From assembly GCF_032854445.1 (NCBI RefSeq), contig NC_088296.1, positions 18,465,485 through 18,529,484 of the forward strand: 64,000 nt of DNA, in the 5' to 3' direction. A program made the translations under genes and the position numbers. Under the pieces are notes generated by a model that saw nothing but the letters and a program-made list of their open reading frames with translations, searched no databases and had not been told where the DNA came from. Of this stretch, positions 46,900 through 58,332 are shown piece after piece. How positions within the stretch are numbered: the first letter of the stretch is position 1; each line of letters starts with the position of its first letter. The stretch is from Liolophura sinensis. Its lineage: Eukaryota > Mollusca > Polyplacophora > Chitonida > Chitonidae.

Positions 46900-47410
46900 C
46901 TTTATTGTGTGTACCCAATGAACTCCAAGTATTCCTGTTGAAAAGTATCGCTTCAGCGAACCTCTCAGGCCTTTAAATTAAAGGATTTTCGTGCAATAAT
47001 GTACATGTGACATGGTTGCGGAGCCGCAAATAACATTTTGTGAAGTATTAAGAACAATATAATGCTACTGTAAAGCAGAACCTAGGGTCATATTTATCTG
47101 AAAAATGCATTGCAGTGCAACGTCTACCATGTATCAGTTTCTACATTCACGTCGCCCATAATGTCACGTCTGTATGATGAGCTGGTAACTGAAATTTTGA
47201 CGTCGATGAAAGCCTGCTTTGAGGCATTTAACGGGTGCCCAATGACGCTCATATCGGTTTAGAACAGGCATCGAAATCGGATGATGGGAAGTTTTTATTG
47301 GGGCAACATGCCCTTGGGTATTTGCCCTTCGGTTAACTTTAAAGATATGATAAATATGATTTCATTCCCTCACTTGGAAATGGAAATACCACGGAGTACG
47401 GGGACAAGGT
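46900..47410. other. 3' flank of the transporter gene
   Basis: Contains the presumed 3' untranslated region. No clear AATAAA was noted near the stop; no other feature. Confidence 0.35.
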
Positions 47411-47411
47411 A

Positions 47412-47602
47412 GTTAGCGCAAGATCAAGCTCTTCTCATGCTTGCTTCCTCGCCGATCCTACATTGGACGGTCTGTCAGTAACCTGTGAATGGTTGTGGGT
47501 TTCCCCCTGGCTCTGTCGGGTTTCCTCCCTCCATACTGCTGGCCGCCGTCGTATAAGTGAAATATTCTCAATATGGTACCAAACACATAAATAAATAAAT
47601 AT
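47412..47602 (+). mobile_element. SINE-A, lacking head
   Basis: TCTCATGCTTGCTTCCTCGC, TGAATGGTTGTGGGTTTCCC, GGCCGCCGTCGTATAAGTGA, AAATAAATAAAT tail. Confidence 0.8.
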
Positions 47603-47883
47603 TAATTAGTGCGTGACTTACAATTCCTTCACTTCTCTAAAAGTGAAGGACCAGCTACGAGTCATCCGGGGGACGAACTCTAGTTCATTGTTGATTCATC
47701 GGGCTGTTTGCTGTTTTTCACCATGCTGAAGAATTGATTTTTTCACTCCAAGGACGACCATCTCTTTTGTGGACAGAGGAAACCGGAGAGCCAGTGAAAA
47801 AAAGAGCCACGCCGGTCGCCTAACCAGCCAAAAGCTCTCTCCGAAGCCTCAGTTAAGAACATGCAGTCCATGAGCCAGACATG

Positions 47884-48090
47884 ATTTATTTATTTATTTA
47901 TTCATTTGATTGGTGTTTTACGCCGTACTCAAGAATATTTCACTTATACGACAGCGGCCAGCACTATGGTGGGAGGAAACCGGGGAGAGCCCGGGGAAAA
48001 CTCACGACCATCCGCAGGTTGCTGTCAGATCTTCCCACGTACGGCCGGAGAGGAAGCTAGCATTAGCTGGACTTGAACTCACAGCTGCCA
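47884..48090 (-). mobile_element. SINE-A, well conserved, lacking head
   Basis: (TATT)n, TTGATTGGTGTTTTACGCCG, TACTCAAGAATATTTCACTT, GGTGGGAGGAAACCGGGGAG, CCCACGTACGGCCGGAGAGG. The flanks carry TGCCAGACATGATAT (3') against AGCCAGACATGATTT (5'), a likely target-site duplication of about GCCAGACATGAT. Confidence 0.85.
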
Positions 48091-48109
48091 GACATGATAT
48101 CGTACACCC

Positions 48110-49080
48110 TGAAGTGGCCAAAATTAATTGGTACTAACCAATAATCATTCATTCATTCCTCTAGAAGTACTACAAGGGGAGGAAAAGAAATAGACTCAAG
48201 GAGTTAATGAAAACGGAACATGTATAATGAAAAACTCTTCTTTTAACTAATGGTCGCCTTCTTTATCAAAAAGTGTTACGCTTGACAGATTTAACATCAA
48301 GGTTAAAACTTCAACAAATAATCATGTTTCAGAGTGAGTTGAATAAATTAAGTACTTTGTTTTTCGGGTGAGAAATCTTCTTCATCCAGACAGCTTGATA
48401 ATACAACGAACCAATGACTCCTAACTCCCAAGGTTCCGTAATTAAAGCCACCGTGCGATTAAGGCGTTTAATTAAGGAGCAAGATGGTGATTAAACAACC
48501 GGTGACAAATAAATAAGAATGTGAAAGTCCCTCTTAAAGAATCAAACTCTTGCAGTTTCCTTTGGTGTTTGGGGTCATGGAAAAATCCCTACTGTGTGCC
48601 ATTTGGAATTTACCATTTGGATATTTAGACCTGAACTGAACAGTTATTCAGAACAGAAACGCAACCACAATAGAGTGCCCTAAAATGTTACAAAACATAA
48701 GCTTTATGTTTTCTGTCGTTTTCTGGCTGCAAAGAAAACTGCTGATGCAGTCCTCGCCCCCTGTAGCTCGCCCTTCTCCCAACCCAGAGAGGGCTGAAAT
48801 GTCATCGAATTTGTCATTATGCTTGAGAAGATTAGCTTGAAGTAATTAAGGAAGTATTCCTAAAGGTACACACTCTGTTCCTGAGTTGATTAGGAATTGA
48901 TTGTTATTTTATGGCTATTGGAAAAATATGAGTTAGCACGTAGAACAATAAGTATGTTTATTTCAGGGGGCATAACTCGTACAAAGTCATCCATCTGCGA
49001 AGGCTGTCATATCATAACATGAACTAAACACATGTACCAACTTGTTTGTTTGTACCAACCAACCAAAAAAAAAAAAAACA
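48110..49080. other. Gene-free stretch
   Basis: Unique AT-rich DNA with no recognisable gene. A poly-A run is at 49064-49076. Confidence 0.5.
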
Positions 49081-49084
49081 AGGA

Positions 49085-49310
49085 GATTTGGCCACCCTGG
49101 GTCCATGGCCTAATATGTCCAGCCACCGTCGATCTTGCCTGCTATACAGGAATAAGGTCGCATGTTCGAATCCCGCTATCCCTGCCTGGATCGCGTCACT
49201 AAGTCAGAAGGTTTGTCATATACTTGGCGAAGGAAGATAGTTTATTCCGGGCACTCCGCTGTGTTATAAGTGAAAGTTATCTTGAGTGCATGGTTGAACT
49301 CAGATCGAGA
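49085..49310 (+). mobile_element. tRNA-like SINE (further family)
   Basis: A head-like GGCCACCCTGGGTCCATGGC and GGTCGCATGTTCGAATCCCG (B box) is followed by a body ending GTGTTATAAGTGAAAGTTAT, CTTGAGTGCATGG. That end resembles the SINE-A 3' end (TATAAGTGAAATATTCTTGA), suggesting a shared 3' domain. Confidence 0.5.
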
Positions 49311-49611
49311 ATTAAGCCCTGGTTATCTTAGCCTACAGTACAAGCCCCAGCTGTGAGCTGTGAGTACAGCGAGGATCGATAGTCTTGAGACACAATCGTG
49401 TTCAGGTGTCAGTCCCTATAACCTTGACATCTCTGCTATGACCAAAATGTCATTTAATTAGTTTGTGTAACAAACACTAGGTGTGTCACTTCAAAGGTTG
49501 TTGGTGTTGATGGTTCATTTTAATGTTGTTAACTTTAATGGATATTTTCGTTTTTCATTCATGATACCGCTTTTGATTAAGTAAAGCGCGTTCACATATT
49601 AAAGACTCATT

Positions 49612-49748
49612 CACTGCCAATATTCTGCGAATAGTCATGGGTTTCCTCTTCGTTCTGTCCGGTTTCCTTTCACCATAATGCTGACCGCCGTCGTATAAGT
49701 GAAATATTCTAAAGTACGGCGTGAAACATCACTCAAATAAATAAATCA
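49612..49748 (+). mobile_element. SINE-A, 3' half
   Basis: AATAGTCATGGGTTTCCTCT, TGACCGCCGTCGTATAAGTG, AAATATTCTAAAGTACGGCG, AAATAAATAAA tail. Confidence 0.8.
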
Positions 49749-51480
49749 GTCAGGACAAATTAGGTTACACATGTACAGTCACGGTTTAAACATACTCATA
49801 GACAATCTGGCTAAAAACGGATAAATTCCTCCATAAATTTTGGAAGACATCAGATAAAGTTTCCACTGTCATGTATATATTTCCTCCTTTATCGAATTTT
49901 TTCCCTCTGTGGATATGTTTTCTCCGTTGTATAGAGTAAAGCATTTTCTCGGGCTATAGCGCATGCGACCCCAGTTTTTTTCTACCTCTGTTTTCACATG
50001 GGTATCGATAGAAGTGTTTGTGCTGTGCACTCGTGCAACGTGTACTCAGGTATGTAAGTTAGTAGCTTTACATCATACAAGATATTTAACATTAAAAAAA
50101 ACTGACCAGCGTATGAAGCCTTTGCATAGTCCCGAGTTAAGCCCGCAAAGCTCGTTTTTTGTTCACTTCAGGATAAAAACCCATCCCACGTTTCCAGGCG
50201 TGTCGTTTTGGAATTGAACTCATAACCACTAAACTACGAAATAAAATTACCACACTCCTCAAGCCCCCATTACTATGGCCTTAATTCCCAACCAGAAATG
50301 CAGGACACAGAGTGTGAAGTTTATCTATCGTGCAGAGTATATCTCTAGCCTATAACAAACATTAACTCGTAGCTCCCATGCTCAGCTCCCTCACCTCCAA
50401 CATGCAATGATACATTGTGCTCATGTCCATTGACCTACATGTATAAACACATACAAAACTAACTCACAAAAATGTATCAAACCGAATCCAGCGAAATATT
50501 TCATTATTTATCTCATTTTATATGCACATCATATCTAATCCATCGATAAAATAGCTTTGAAAGGGGTTTTAGATCTGACCTGTTTACCTTCGCAGAAGGT
50601 ACTGTTTCGCATCACCATACATTTCTATTCTTTACATCATTTGTCTGGTTATATATCCCCAAATGCTATGCATTGCTGTGTTGTAATTATTTTCATATTC
50701 ACACACCTATATACAAGTCTAACTCACAAAAATTGATCCGTTTATAACGATATGGAAAATTAAAATTTATCAAACAGAAACTAGCGACACACTGACCCGA
50801 ATGGAGAATGTTTTTATCATTATATTCACTCTGCAGGAAACATTTCATGATTTGTCTCTATTTACAATATACATGCACATGTGTTTAACTGATGGATAAA
50901 ATGATACGATTTATAAATGATTCAAATGTAGCACATTTTTGCTTTAAATCGCTTTTACATGTAACATGCACAAACTTGTCTTTAGTATTCAGCGTTTAGG
51001 AAGATGCTGTTTCGTATTTCATTTGTCTGTTCTTAACGTCATATTTGTCTCGTCATACATCCGTAAATTCTATACAACGTGTTGTTGTAATTTTTTTGTC
51101 CTTTTTGTCAGTTTGGTTAAATTATGTCTTTGTTGGCTCTATTTCGTTTATGTATAGTACATTTGTTAGCTATTGTGTTGTGCATAGTATATTTTCAGGT
51201 CTGTAATCGAGTTGCCGTTGGTTATGAATCAATAAACAATTTTAAAGCGGTTAGTTAATTAGGCAGTTTGGTATATTAAATAACATATGAAACTTTAATC
51301 GTCTTCTTTTTTTAATGATTTCTTTGAACATTTTCATCAAGCTTCAATTTGTTGTCAAGAGACTTACTTGACGTCAGAATGAATGTTTTGGTATTCTCCA
51401 CGATTCCAGCTGTTTCACCTCCTGACACACAAATACTTTCGCCTGGGTATCAAATAGAGATAGAAGGAAAAACACTGAGT
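49749..51480. other. Gene-free stretch with short duplicated blocks
   Basis: About 50450-50600 and 50715-50940 share ordered blocks (CTAACTCACAAAAAT/CTAACTCACAAAAATTG, AATATTTCAT…/ACATTTCATGATTTGTCTC, ATAAAATAGC/ATAAAATGATACG), suggesting diverged duplicates. No gene. Confidence 0.4.
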
Positions 51481-51482
51481 AT

Positions 51483-51678
51483 TTTATTAATTGATTGATT
51501 TATTTATTTGGTTGGTGTTTTACGCCGTACTCAAGAATATACCACTTATATGACGACGGCCAGCATTATGGTATAGGAGGAAACCGAGCAGCGCCCTGGG
51601 GAAACCCACGATCATCCACAGGTTGCGGCCCAACCTTCCCACGTACGACCGGAGAGTTAGCCAACATGAGCGGGACTG
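51483..51678 (-). mobile_element. SINE-A, lacking head
   Basis: TTGGTTGGTGTTTTACGCCG, TACTCAAGAATATACCACTT, CCCACGATCATCCACAGGTT, GTACGACCGGAGAGTTAGCC. Confidence 0.8.
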
Positions 51679-51774
51679 ATTAATTCAGTATTTATATGAC
51701 TGTCGTTTAATGACATACTTACAAGAATTTTTAACTTCCCCGATAGTTGTTCGTTTCACGGTTGATTGCCTGGA

Positions 51775-51892
51775 TAAATCTAAGATCGCTCGGTTTCCTC
51801 TCACTATAATGCTGGCAGACGTCGAATAAGTGAAACATTTCTGAGTACTTTCTAGAACACCAATCAAATAAATAAATAAATACATTCAAAAT
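51775..51892 (+). mobile_element. SINE-A, 3' part, diverged
   Basis: CTCGGTTTCCTCTCACTATA, GACGTCGAATAAGTGAAACA, CAATCAAATAAATAAATAAA. Confidence 0.75.
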
Positions 51893-52167
51893 TTTTGCAT
51901 GGCAAGCCATACTAACTAACTTTCCCATATTTGAGGTACAGTTACGCCCACAGCGATTGTGGAAGACAGCTTGCCCACAACCGTTTACCACGGCCATACG
52001 GGCGTGTATGTCACATCGTAGACGGCAATATATAGCAAAAGTTGGCATAAAAATTTTTGACTGTAAATCGTGTTTATCAGTACAATGACAAACATTAATG
52101 TAACTGAGTTATGATTCAAAACTCCGGCGAAAAAATAAAAATACCAAAATATATACATATGTAGACC

Positions 52168-52392
52168 TACTGACAAATGTGAGTTCAAGTCCGGCTCATG
52201 CTGGCTTCCTCTCCGGCCGTACGTGGGAAGGTCTGTCAACAACCCGCGGATGGTCGTGGGTTTCCCCTGGGCTCTGCCCGGTTTCCTCCCACCATAATGC
52301 TGGCCGCCGTCGTATAAGTGAAATATTCTTGAGTACGGCGTAAAACACCAATCAAATAAATAAATGAATAAATAAATAAATACTGACAAATG
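52168..52392 (+). mobile_element. SINE-A, 5'-truncated, with 12-bp target-site duplication
   Basis: Starts inside the head at GTGAGTTCAAGTCCGGCTCA and runs unbroken to (AAATA)n. TACTGACAAATG stands at 52168-52179 and again at 52381-52392, a perfect target-site duplication. The body is close to the majority sequence of the other copies, so this is probably one of the younger insertions here. 5' truncation plus duplication is the signature of LINE-driven reverse transcription at the target. Confidence 0.95.
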
Positions 52393-52454
52393 CATGGGGG
52401 CTTCAACGATAATTGGGCTGTGCAGCGATCGCTTATTGTATATCTGGCCAGTCA

Positions 52455-52562
52455 GTCGCGATAGTGAGTGAATTTACAAATTGCCTGCCCAAGGCCGGAT
52501 TTGAAACCACGCCTTACGTGTCCTAACGATTAGAAGGTGTATGCACCTCTAACCATCACAGA
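52455..52562 (-). mobile_element. SINE-D fragment
   Basis: GTGAATTTACAAATTGCCTG, CCCAAGGCCGGATTTGAAAC, CACGCC, TCCTAACGATTAGAAGG. This is the complement of the 1370-1490 element. Confidence 0.55.
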
Positions 52563-52704
52563 GTAGTATGCGGTACATGTGCATGTAGTGTCAACGAGCT
52601 TTCAGTCATCGTCATTTTTTATTTTGGAAAAACAAACAACCTTCACGTATTGATTTATTTATTAATTTACTTGTACGTTTTTTTTTGTTCTTGTTTTTTT
52701 GTTT

Positions 52705-52748
52705 GTTTTTTTTTTTTTTGTGTTTTACGCCGTGCTCCGGAATACACG
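52705..52748 (-). mobile_element. SINE-A tail fragment
   Basis: TGTGTTTTACGCCGTGCTCC then GGAATAC after a poly-T tract. Confidence 0.55.
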
Positions 52749-54460
52749 TCGCCTTTTGTCAGTGATACATACCCGTAACACCAGGTACAGGCCCCATATA
52801 CAGCCATACGTTGGACGCCATCATCATTTCAATCAAACCGATGCTACAATACATTTACTAATGTCTGTTAACACCATTAAAATCCTCGAGGCAGCTCGTT
52901 TTCGAGACTTCAATGCCTCCTGTAAGGACATAATTATTCAAACACAATCAAATGGCATACCTAGTATGTGTTGTTACGTATTACTGACAAGAAGTAATGA
53001 ATCGAGATAGCGAGCGTTGAATGACATTACAAATAATTCAACACGGACAGCTTTAGTGACAAGGAATAATCAGACAGAATCAGTTTATTTGGTTTTCTTT
53101 TTTTTTTTTTTTTTTGGATATTTTTCACATGAAGGTCTTACAGGGTACGCATGGCCACTTCCCAAACGGATGTAGTCAATCATTTTTTCCTAAAATTATT
53201 ATTTCAGACAGAATTTTTTTTTCAGAGGAAAATATTTCCATGACGGTGGAAATAATTTTCTCCGCGGTTGAAAATAATCCCACCCTAGTGAAAACAGTTT
53301 CCACCACGGTGAAAATACTTTCTATAGCACGCTGAAATCGTGGTGGGAATAGTTTTATTTAGAAAAGATATTTCCTATCTTGCTTTAGGTCGATCACTCT
53401 CACACTGACATGTCGCATTTGTGGGAGCAGATGAGCGATCGGATGAAAATGCATTGCTAATGGCGAGGTTCGAAGTTAAAGCTACCCAAACTTGTTGAAG
53501 AACTACCTTCAATACGAAGTTTAACTTTGTCAGCTGATTTGGGAAGATCCGGATAAACGCTCTTACCTGCAGCCCTAGTTTTGTGTATACTGTAGGTCTC
53601 GAAAATCCCTGTTCAAATGCACGTGGTAACAGATTCGACAAACAGATGAAAAACAGTTTCAAGTGATTTTTTTTTCACTAATAATCCACGGTAAATTTAA
53701 GAAAAAAAGATTTCTTTTTTCCATTTTTCGTTAACGCACAGTAACATTACCGTGAGGTGCAATAAAGCCGATTGAACAGTTTTATAGCATAGATCAGTTT
53801 TACACAGAGTGAATAAAAGGCAAGCATTATGTTATCAACCAAATGCTGTCAAGTCAAAATCATTCATTCATCCGTTCACTCAAACATGACATGCAAGACC
53901 AGTGCTGCTGTTCGAAAGATCCGGTATGGGGCATACTAACTAGGCTAATGCCTTCCTGTGTGAACGTCATTGAAAAGTGGTCTCACAAATGATGACGTTT
54001 TGCTCATATGTCGTGGGAAAGATGGCAAAAATGTAGCCTGGACGAAAACTTTAGTTTGTTTGCATGTATTTCTTCTGTCGAAGAGGTAAGTAAACGACAT
54101 TATTGTAGATCATCGCTAGGGTCACAAAAGCTAAAATGCGCTGATATTGAAACAATTAAGGGCTTTAAAATTTGAGATAATGGGGACGTGGAGTTGATCG
54201 AACGACCGATGCAGCTGTGTCAGGAATGACTGACACTGACAGTGACACCACACCAACATTGATAATAACAATATTGTTAGCAATTTAATACGTGTGAATT
54301 ATCAGTCATAGCTGAAAATTTACGGACAGGTGAAACGCGTACTACAGTTCTGGTGGCGAGATAGTTGCTGTATTTCATTTTCTCACTCTGCTGAAATTGG
54401 CGGTGGATCTCAAAGTTGACATGAATTTTTTTTTTCCTGTTAGTATTAATTTGGTGACAG
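52749..54460. other. Gene-free stretch
   Basis: No gene recognised. A strong donor-like GAAGAG|GTAAGTAAAC at about 54087 could end a 5' untranslated exon of a plus-strand gene such as the RNF180-like gene downstream, but nothing else supports it. A stretch of GGTGGAAA/ACGGTGAAAA short repeats lies at 53245-53345. Confidence 0.35.
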
Positions 54461-54462
54461 AC

Positions 54463-54573
54463 ATAGCCTTGAATATCTCTACCTTTGCTTACACTCCGTT
54501 AGAGCTTTTAATCCTTATATTTATCTGTCTGAGGTAGTGACAGAGTTCTGCTGCCTCACACCTCAGGCACTTA
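54463..54573. repeat. Inverted repeat pair 1, left arm
   Basis: TTTGCTTACACTCCGTTAGA, CCTTATATTTATC, ACAGAGTTCTGCTGCCTCAC, ACCTCAGGCA. The reverse complement occurs at 56090-56203 with substitutions. Confidence 0.75.
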
Positions 54574-55775
54574 TCTTTATTTCCTTGTAAGTTTCCTTCA
54601 TATGCTTGAGAAAGAATAGTCCTGTACATGTATGTTCACTACAGTTATGACAGTTTCGGCGGCGTGTCAACTTTATCCTTTAGCAGTCTGCTTGTCTCGA
54701 TGATCATGTCACTGACATGTATGAGAATTACTAGCAAAAAAAAAAAAAAAAATTGATCAGCTTTTGTGGTCAAAAGCCACTAAATCAGTTCTGCAACATT
54801 TTAAACGAGAACAAATGCTACATATGTAAGTGCGTAAGTTATATTCGGGTTTTGTCGCCTTTACAGGTTGGTTTCATGTTAAGGTGGGGCAATGAACTTC
54901 GAGACTCACAGGGTGCAAAGAAATAATGGTGAGGCCACAGAAACTGTGGCGTTCATATTTGTCAGGGATAGAAATTAGAAGTAAAGCCAGGAGGGCAATT
55001 GTCCTGTTGATCCCTAAAAGTTACCGGACATTTTTGCAGCTCACAGGACAAATTTCTCCACACTAAACTGTTGGCCGATATATGATTAAATGCACTGTAT
55101 ACTTGGTTTTTAATGGTACCTGTTTGAGTAACTGACCAGGTTTAGTTATCTTCAGTCACCATAATTTTTAACACGTGGTGCAATACATTGCTTCCAGTCA
55201 GCCTTGAAATATCGTCGCATCGCTGACGTTGTTGTTGGATTAGCTTCATTGCTTGGGTCGGTTATTGACCATTTAGTTGATTGCTTGGGAAACCTTAATT
55301 TAAGTAGGCTGGTCATTTTGAGCGATCAATATTTTTTGTTTCCCTGCAAATGACTACCATGTTTCTAGATTCACACTCCGGTCCCCTTGAATTTCACGTT
55401 GCGATATGCACCTTGCGTCTCTTTGCTCAGTGAAAACCCATGGGAACAGGGTAACCTATTTTCCTAATAACGTATGTCTTGTACAGGAAATCTGGCACAC
55501 TTCATGCAAATGCGAATTTCCGCCGAAACAATGTTTTGAAGTAATGTGATTTTTTCTTATGAATAAAAAGCGTCGCTATGAATCCACTCGAACACCAGTT
55601 TGGGAAACTGATCAAAGTAGCAAAATTTCATGTGAATGCAAATTTTCATCACCAGATATTCAACCGGACATTTATCTGTGCTGCTCATAAATTTTGATGA
55701 AGAAGTCTGATAAATCAGTGATTTTTTCGAACCTGGTTTGTGCAGGTCTGTACTTTTCACTGAAGATACAAAATA
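54574..55775. other. Gene-free stretch between inverted repeats
   Basis: Unique DNA with a poly-A run at about 54736. No gene recognised. Confidence 0.4.
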
Positions 55776-55779
55776 AGTG

Positions 55780-56083
55780 TTGACTGCTTCTGCATCAGCC
55801 TTAAAGTCAGGAGACCCTCGCTTGGCACTCAGCACTGAGAGGTTAGAGCAAGGAAACGTGACTGGTTGGCCCAGTGTCAGTATAATGTGACTGGGTGGGG
55901 TGTCATCTCTGTTGTCTGCGGCCTGATACTTCAGTGGCGGCAGCACTTTTGCGTCATGGACTCACCCTGCCACAAGAAAACACATTAAATGTGCACACAT
56001 CTAATGACTCCTCATCATCATATGACTGAAAAATTATTAAGTGCAACATTAAACTCCAAGCATTCATTCATTCATTCATTCAA
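55780..56083 (+). mobile_element. SINE-C, full 3' end with (ATTC)n tail
   Basis: GCTTGGCACTCAGCACTGAG, GTGACTGGTTGGCCCAGTGT, GGGTGGGGTGTCATCTCTGT, CCTCATCATCATATGACTGA, TTAAGTGCAACATTAAACTC, CAAGC(ATTC)n. The 3' end is shared with SINE-B. Confidence 0.8.
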
Positions 56084-56089
56084 AATAAT

Positions 56090-56203
56090 TGCCTGAGGTG
56101 AAAGGCAGCAGAACTCTGTTGCTCTCCAAGAAAAGTAAATATAAGGATTTTAATGTACTGGAGTGTAAGCAAAGATAGAGATATTGAGAGCTACATGTAT
56201 TAG
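56090..56203. repeat. Inverted repeat pair 1, right arm
   Basis: TTGCCTGAGGTGAAAGGCAG, CAGAACTCTGTTGCTC, AAATATAAGGATTTTAATG, GGAGTGTAAGCAAAGATAGA. It begins just after the SINE-C tail. Confidence 0.75.
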
Positions 56204-56609
56204 TGCGACCCAGCATCTGGGCATTTGTCGTTTTACTTGCACCAACACACCTCACGCACGATGTTGAAAACAGTGTCAAAACAACATGCGAGTTAATAGA
56301 AAAACTCTGCTTCAAAACCTCATAAATCCAAAACCATGTTGTGTTGCCTTTTCCAGTTATATGCTTTCCACATTGCTCTGTTGTCTTGCATAATAGTACA
56401 TATATTTTTTCTGGTTATTATCAGCCGTTCTTTTCAGAATATTTTCCAATGTTGTTTATTTCCCTGTACCTTCCAGGGGTTCATAGAAGTTGTTTTTCCA
56501 TGTTCCGACCACCGCTTTCTGGGTGAAATTGAAATTTTTCTTTCAACTGAAACTGAGATTTTTATTGTTTTGATGGACCATTTGGGGTACTGAAGTTGAA
56601 TATTTTGGT

Positions 56610-56765
56610 ACATTACTATCGTTCATTGATTAAAGTAATTATCACTGCGTATATATGAACTCAAGCTGGCTTTCTAGTTGATAGTGCAAACTGATAATCA
56701 ACACACATAGCAATTATTATATGTCACAATACCAGTCCGGTGAACTGTGAATGAAGACTTGCGCA
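56610..56765. repeat. Inverted repeat pair 2, left arm
   Basis: ACTATCGTTCATTGATTAAA, GTAATTATCACTGCG, GAACTCAAGCTGGCTTTCTA, ATACCAGTCCGGTGAACTGT. The reverse complement occurs at 59590-59752. Confidence 0.8.
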
Positions 56766-57635
56766 GGTTCCTTATCACTTAAAACTGGACTGCAGTTATA
56801 AATATTGTGTTTGTCAAAACTATAATGGTGTTGTGATTCTGATGTTACAAGTTTATCTGATGCTGTCCAGAGTTATTCCCCTTTATATTTAAGTAGCCAG
56901 TGTGTATAAAATTAAGGGTACATCCAGGTGAATTCAGTGGTAACTTGAAGTATTAGTGACATATGGAGTTATCATGGTTTATTATGTGTTTCTACGATGC
57001 CATCCAGTGTTATTCATTAATGTTTGCCAGTCACTAAAGTTTTTTTTCTCACTGTTTTTTTTTTTCAAAAGTGTCCCAATAAAACATCATATAAGTTATT
57101 ATGGGTGAACTTTTGGGACTAGTGACTGTGAACACGGAGAACATTCTAGCAAAGCCTGTTTCTCAGGCTAATGCAGAATGGGTATGTGATCAAATTCTAG
57201 GTTGAACACATTTGTTAGCTGAAAAGACCAAATTCTAGCGCAAATGTATTCTTTAAACATTAGTCAATCAATCAATCAATTCCTTGTCCGCATCAGAGAA
57301 AACCATCTTGATTCAGCAAAACTTGAGCCTGTCTGGCACAAGGGTTTCTCTGACACTAGAGCCAGACAATTTTTCCAGACGAAACTTGATTGATGCGGGT
57401 CACACAGGTGCAGCGCACGCTTTACTCACAAGACCTGGCAGGTGATGCAATGTGGGTCACCGGAACGTGCGTTTTTGACGCTGTGTTTTCATTTTAACCC
57501 TGTGTACAGACTGCTGAAGCTATGACTTTGAAAATTGGTCAGTGTATTAACAAAATCCTGCCATTTGAATGTCTAAAGTTTGAAAGGGTTTGGACAAAGG
57601 ATAATGGAGCAATCCAGCATCAAAGTACGGCCCAT
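56766..57635. other. Gene-free stretch
   Basis: Unique DNA; no gene recognised. Confidence 0.45.
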
Positions 57636-57639
57636 TTCT

Positions 57640-57910
57640 TTATGCCCACCTGATATGTACCAAAGGGTGGTCCCAAATACCCACCTATAGTAGCCTAATG
57701 AATTACACGTTGTATGCTACCGATGCATCATTAGGCAAATACCCATCACACAAAATCATTTTCAAGTGTCTTTCTCTCTCTCTAAAGAAAAATCAAAAAA
57801 ACATATTCAAAACCACATTCACAACTAACTTTTTGTATTCTTTCATCTAAACTTCATGTATATACTTCATATATACTAATGTTTTATGTTTTCTCCACCT
57901 TGAAGGTGTG
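57640..57910. mobile_element. MITE half copy
   Basis: CAAAGGGTGGTCCCAAATAC, ATCATTTTCAAGTGTCTTTC, AAAGAAAAATCAAAAAAACA, TATGTTTTCTCCACCTTGAA parallel the right half of the 32208 element. Confidence 0.6.
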
Positions 57911-58069
57911 ATAACATGTACTAGAGGAGAAAACTAAAGAGTTTTATCGGCTTTCCATTGATTTCGTTGCTGAAGGTTGCAGGTATCTTTTCCTATGAAT
58001 TTTAGAGTTCATTTTCTGCTCTACATGTGTATGTATCCCACTGTACTGTTTGTGTTTTTCTGTTTATTA

Positions 58070-58332
58070 TATTTATCGGGGGCCTGCGTGGCTCAGCTGA
58101 TTAGCGCCGTTGAGCGTCTCACCAATGTGGTCGCTGTGAGTTCAAGTCCAGCTCATTCCTCTCCGACCGTATGTGGAAGGTTTGTCAGCAACCTGTGGAT
58201 GGTCGTGGGTTGCCCTGGGCTCTGCCCGGTTTCCTCCCACCATAATGCTGGCCGCCGTTGTATAAGTGAAGTATTCTTGAGTACGGCGTGAAACACCAGT
58301 CAAATAAATAAATAAATAAACATGTATTTATC
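58070..58332 (+). mobile_element. SINE-A, full length with target-site duplication
   Basis: The head is GGGGGCCTGCGTGGCTCAGC, TGATTAGCGCCGTTGAGCG (A box TGGCTCAGCTGATTAGCG). GTGAGTTCAAGTCCAGCTC is the B box. The body then runs to CACCAGTCAAATAAATAAAT. TATTTATC flanks it at 58070-58077 and 58325-58332. With 61342 this is the best reference for the full family, about 245 bp. Confidence 0.95.
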
